NCBI GenBank assembly: GCA_021234155.1
Contig: JAJEKV010000032.1
Location: forward strand, 8,032,736-8,096,735
Length of the DNA stretch: 64,000 bases
Reading direction: 5' to 3'
DNA from: Isoetes taiwanensis
Lineage: Eukaryota > Streptophyta > Lycopodiopsida > Isoetales > Isoetaceae
Below are positions 62,001 to 64,000 of the stretch, piece after piece (positions within the stretch are counted from its first letter, which is position 1; every line of letters begins with the position of its first letter). The notes under the pieces are model-generated. The model was not told the origin of the DNA, made no database searches, and saw only the letters and a program-made list of their open reading frames with translations. A program made the position numbers and the translations under genes.

Positions 62001-64000
62001 TACTTCCTAAAAATAACCAACACGTGAAATGATCAAGTTCCGTGGCGCTCGGGGTTTTCTTCCACAAAGAGGCGATAAATGCATCCCTATTTGAAGAACT
62101 TGCATATAGAGTGTACCGGCGTCTTTACCTTCCTACCGGGAACCAGCTCGAAAAAACACAAATATCTAGCATTTCACCACATGCATCAGTCCAAACATAG
62201 ACAAGCCATTTCCAATCATTTGCTCAAGCATAACGACAATGAAGTTAGCGACTTGCTTATTGCCGCCATCGGCATTATCGGCATCAATTCATCAAGTATG
62301 CTCAAACTGATTTATCAATCAGCCCGGACCCATGAGCGGATGTGCATTGAGTACGCTGTCCTTTCTTGACCAAATGCCCAGCCTGATCATGCAATATAGA
62401 ATGAAGCAAGCGCCGAGCCACTTTCAAGAAGGCTGTTACTCTCGAGGAGATTCATATGCATAAGAAATGAGACTACGGTTGCCATTACTAGATTTATTGG
62501 TGTCACCCACGAAGCATCCCATTCACCCAAGTGGATAGAGCCTATTTCAAACAAAGATTCCCGAGTGCTCACGAGAACTACTATAGTCTTTCAGTTCTGT
62601 TTGCTAAACCATGGTGCTCATTGTCCTTCCTTTCGAAATGCCTAGCTGTGAAAATCGAGGGAGCAAAACTTTTGAGGAATATGGAGGATCTTATTGGATA
62701 CAAAAAATGCCACTTCTTTAAAAGCATTCAAACTTGATGCCATTGGACTACCAGCCTTGAAGATAACGTCTGGCGTGAGAATCTGCAGGGCAATGCGTCT
62801 TTGTTACAAATCGGATATGAATTGAGCTGGAAAACTTTCCTTCTTCAATGGAAGTCTTTGCTTTCCACCGACTTTCTCTCTCTTTCCTGACTTGCTAGAA
62901 AAGAACCAAGCCCTTGGCATGCGTCATGCATCAATTGTAGTCTTGAGCACCATGCTTGGTTCAGATGATGGACAGATGACATAGACAACCTAATCAAGGT
63001 ATGAAATCAAATATTCAATCATTGGCACAGGATATATATCAAAAAAGGATAAAGTTATTTGCTATTATTGGGTATGCAATGCTAAAACGTAGCCCGAGAA
63101 GAGATTGGATGCAAAAATCGAGCAAGTCCAGCATAGGCAGTATTAAACAGGTGATTCTGCGCGATGTTCATCGGCCAGCAAAAGAAAAAAACTTCTAAAT
63201 GTTGTGGCATTATCAGATAACAACACTTTCTATTGGATAACTTCAAGGGAAGTGAACAAACCTGAAGGGTATGTTGATAAGGGGCAGTGTCAAAAAAACC
63301 AGCCATGACCAGACTAGTGTAGCTACAACATTCGCCCTACAAAAATGACCAAGCACACAAAGTTAATAAAGAGGATCAAACGGCTTGGCTCGAGAAAACA
63401 ACCACCCACCACAAGAGCATGAACATGAGATGCATTGCCAATGTTAAAGCTCAAGCGGTTTCAAATTGCCATCTCTTCCGCGACAATCGCACATTGAAAG
63501 GGATCCCACTTGACATACAACATGCCCACAATGGCAAGCAAGATCACAAAGCGGCACAAACCGATAAGATCGGAAAAGGTGAATCGGACACACAAGGATC
63601 CCTTTGGAGTAAGCGTCTGCTCCAACATTGGCGGCATCCGGTTATTAGAACCGCCATATAAGCAAATGTAAAAAGCGAGTGGAATCGATCTTTGTTTGTA
63701 AATGTGTGTGCGTGCGGTTGGAGCCAACTCAAGAACCGGCATCAGGTCACGCCATTTCTAAGCTTCTATAAAATATCCGCCATGTCGGCCTCCCGATTTA
63801 AGCAGGCCTCAAGTTTTGCAAAAACACAAAAGGCATAAAGCCTAGCTTCACATGCCTGAGATACATTTGCCATGTTGGCATGAGCACAAAAAGGCCAAAC
63901 CTGCAGCCATATTGGGCTTGCCCACCAAGCTTAATGGAAGCTCTAAAATTAAGTCTAAGTACGTACCAGCGAAAGGTATGTCATATATGCATCAAGAAGA
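59015..64000. other. No supported gene
   Basis: The longest frames are minus 59639-59971 (110 aa, hydrophobic start then Cys/His-rich) and minus 61250-61651 (133 aa, containing KKAWGRLRTISEQTKEPYRH). Neither has a recognised domain or supporting splice structure. Others (62079-62369, 63461-63742) are weaker. At 61700-61750 the minus strand has TTGGCTCAGCCGGTAGGGC, a good pol III A box, but the B box is not convincing. Confidence 0.35.

Overview
This window is repeat-rich plant nuclear DNA. It contains R2R3-MYB and PLS-class pentatricopeptide repeat (PPR) sequence, chromodomain Ty3/gypsy and Ty1/copia elements, an L1-type LINE, tRNA-derived SINE-like sequence and a miniature LTR element (TRIM). 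The intronless PLS-type PPR gene, its decayed paralogue and a DIRS/Ngaro-type tyrosine-recombinase retroelement would fit a fern or lycophyte. No species-diagnostic marker is present, so that placement is inference. Only one protein gene looks intact, the PPR gene at 29973-32276 (+). Almost everything else is mobile DNA or decayed gene fragments.

Left part (1-15 kb). A minus-strand Ty3/gypsy element is split into RNase H/integrase (1-1080) and reverse transcriptase (3690-4400). Between the two lie an AT-rich 82-bp tandem repeat, a Lys/Pro/Ala-rich histone-H1-like frame and a frameshifted R2R3-MYB fragment with a good intron. Next come a non-LTR RT fragment, an unidentified three-frame coding region (5479-6768), a decayed histone H3-fold fragment (7192-7463), and Ty1/copia pieces ending in an LTR with leader sequence. 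A DIRS/Ngaro-like RNase H plus tyrosine recombinase (13264-14790) follows.

Middle (15-26 kb). A nearly complete L1-like LINE lies on the minus strand, bounded by a 14-bp target-site duplication (15158-15171 and 23827-23840). It has an extra small 5' frame, ORF1 in several frames, an endonuclease and RT. It carries two nested insertions: a 132-bp TG..CA element with a 5-bp duplication and a tRNA-like core, and the tail of a second LINE. A second copia RNase H-LTR-leader unit follows (24.4-26.0 kb).

Right part (26-64 kb). Tandem repeats precede the PPR gene. Beyond it are a terminal-inverted-repeat (MITE-like) element, a 225-bp tandem duplication, and two LTRs of one gypsy family in inverted orientation flanking chromodomain-integrase remains. 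A complete 471-bp TRIM, a SINE head and an array of perfectly phased heat-shock-element pentamers follow. A PPR pseudogene is split by a 2450-bp solo-LTR-like insertion with TCCCA duplications. Fragments of FKBP, cupin_3, alanine-aminotransferase-like and organellar large-subunit rRNA sequence are also present. The last 7 kb shows almost nothing that can be supported. The elements nest inside one another and inside pseudogenes, giving an order of insertion: older gene copies, then gypsy/LINE, then small elements.
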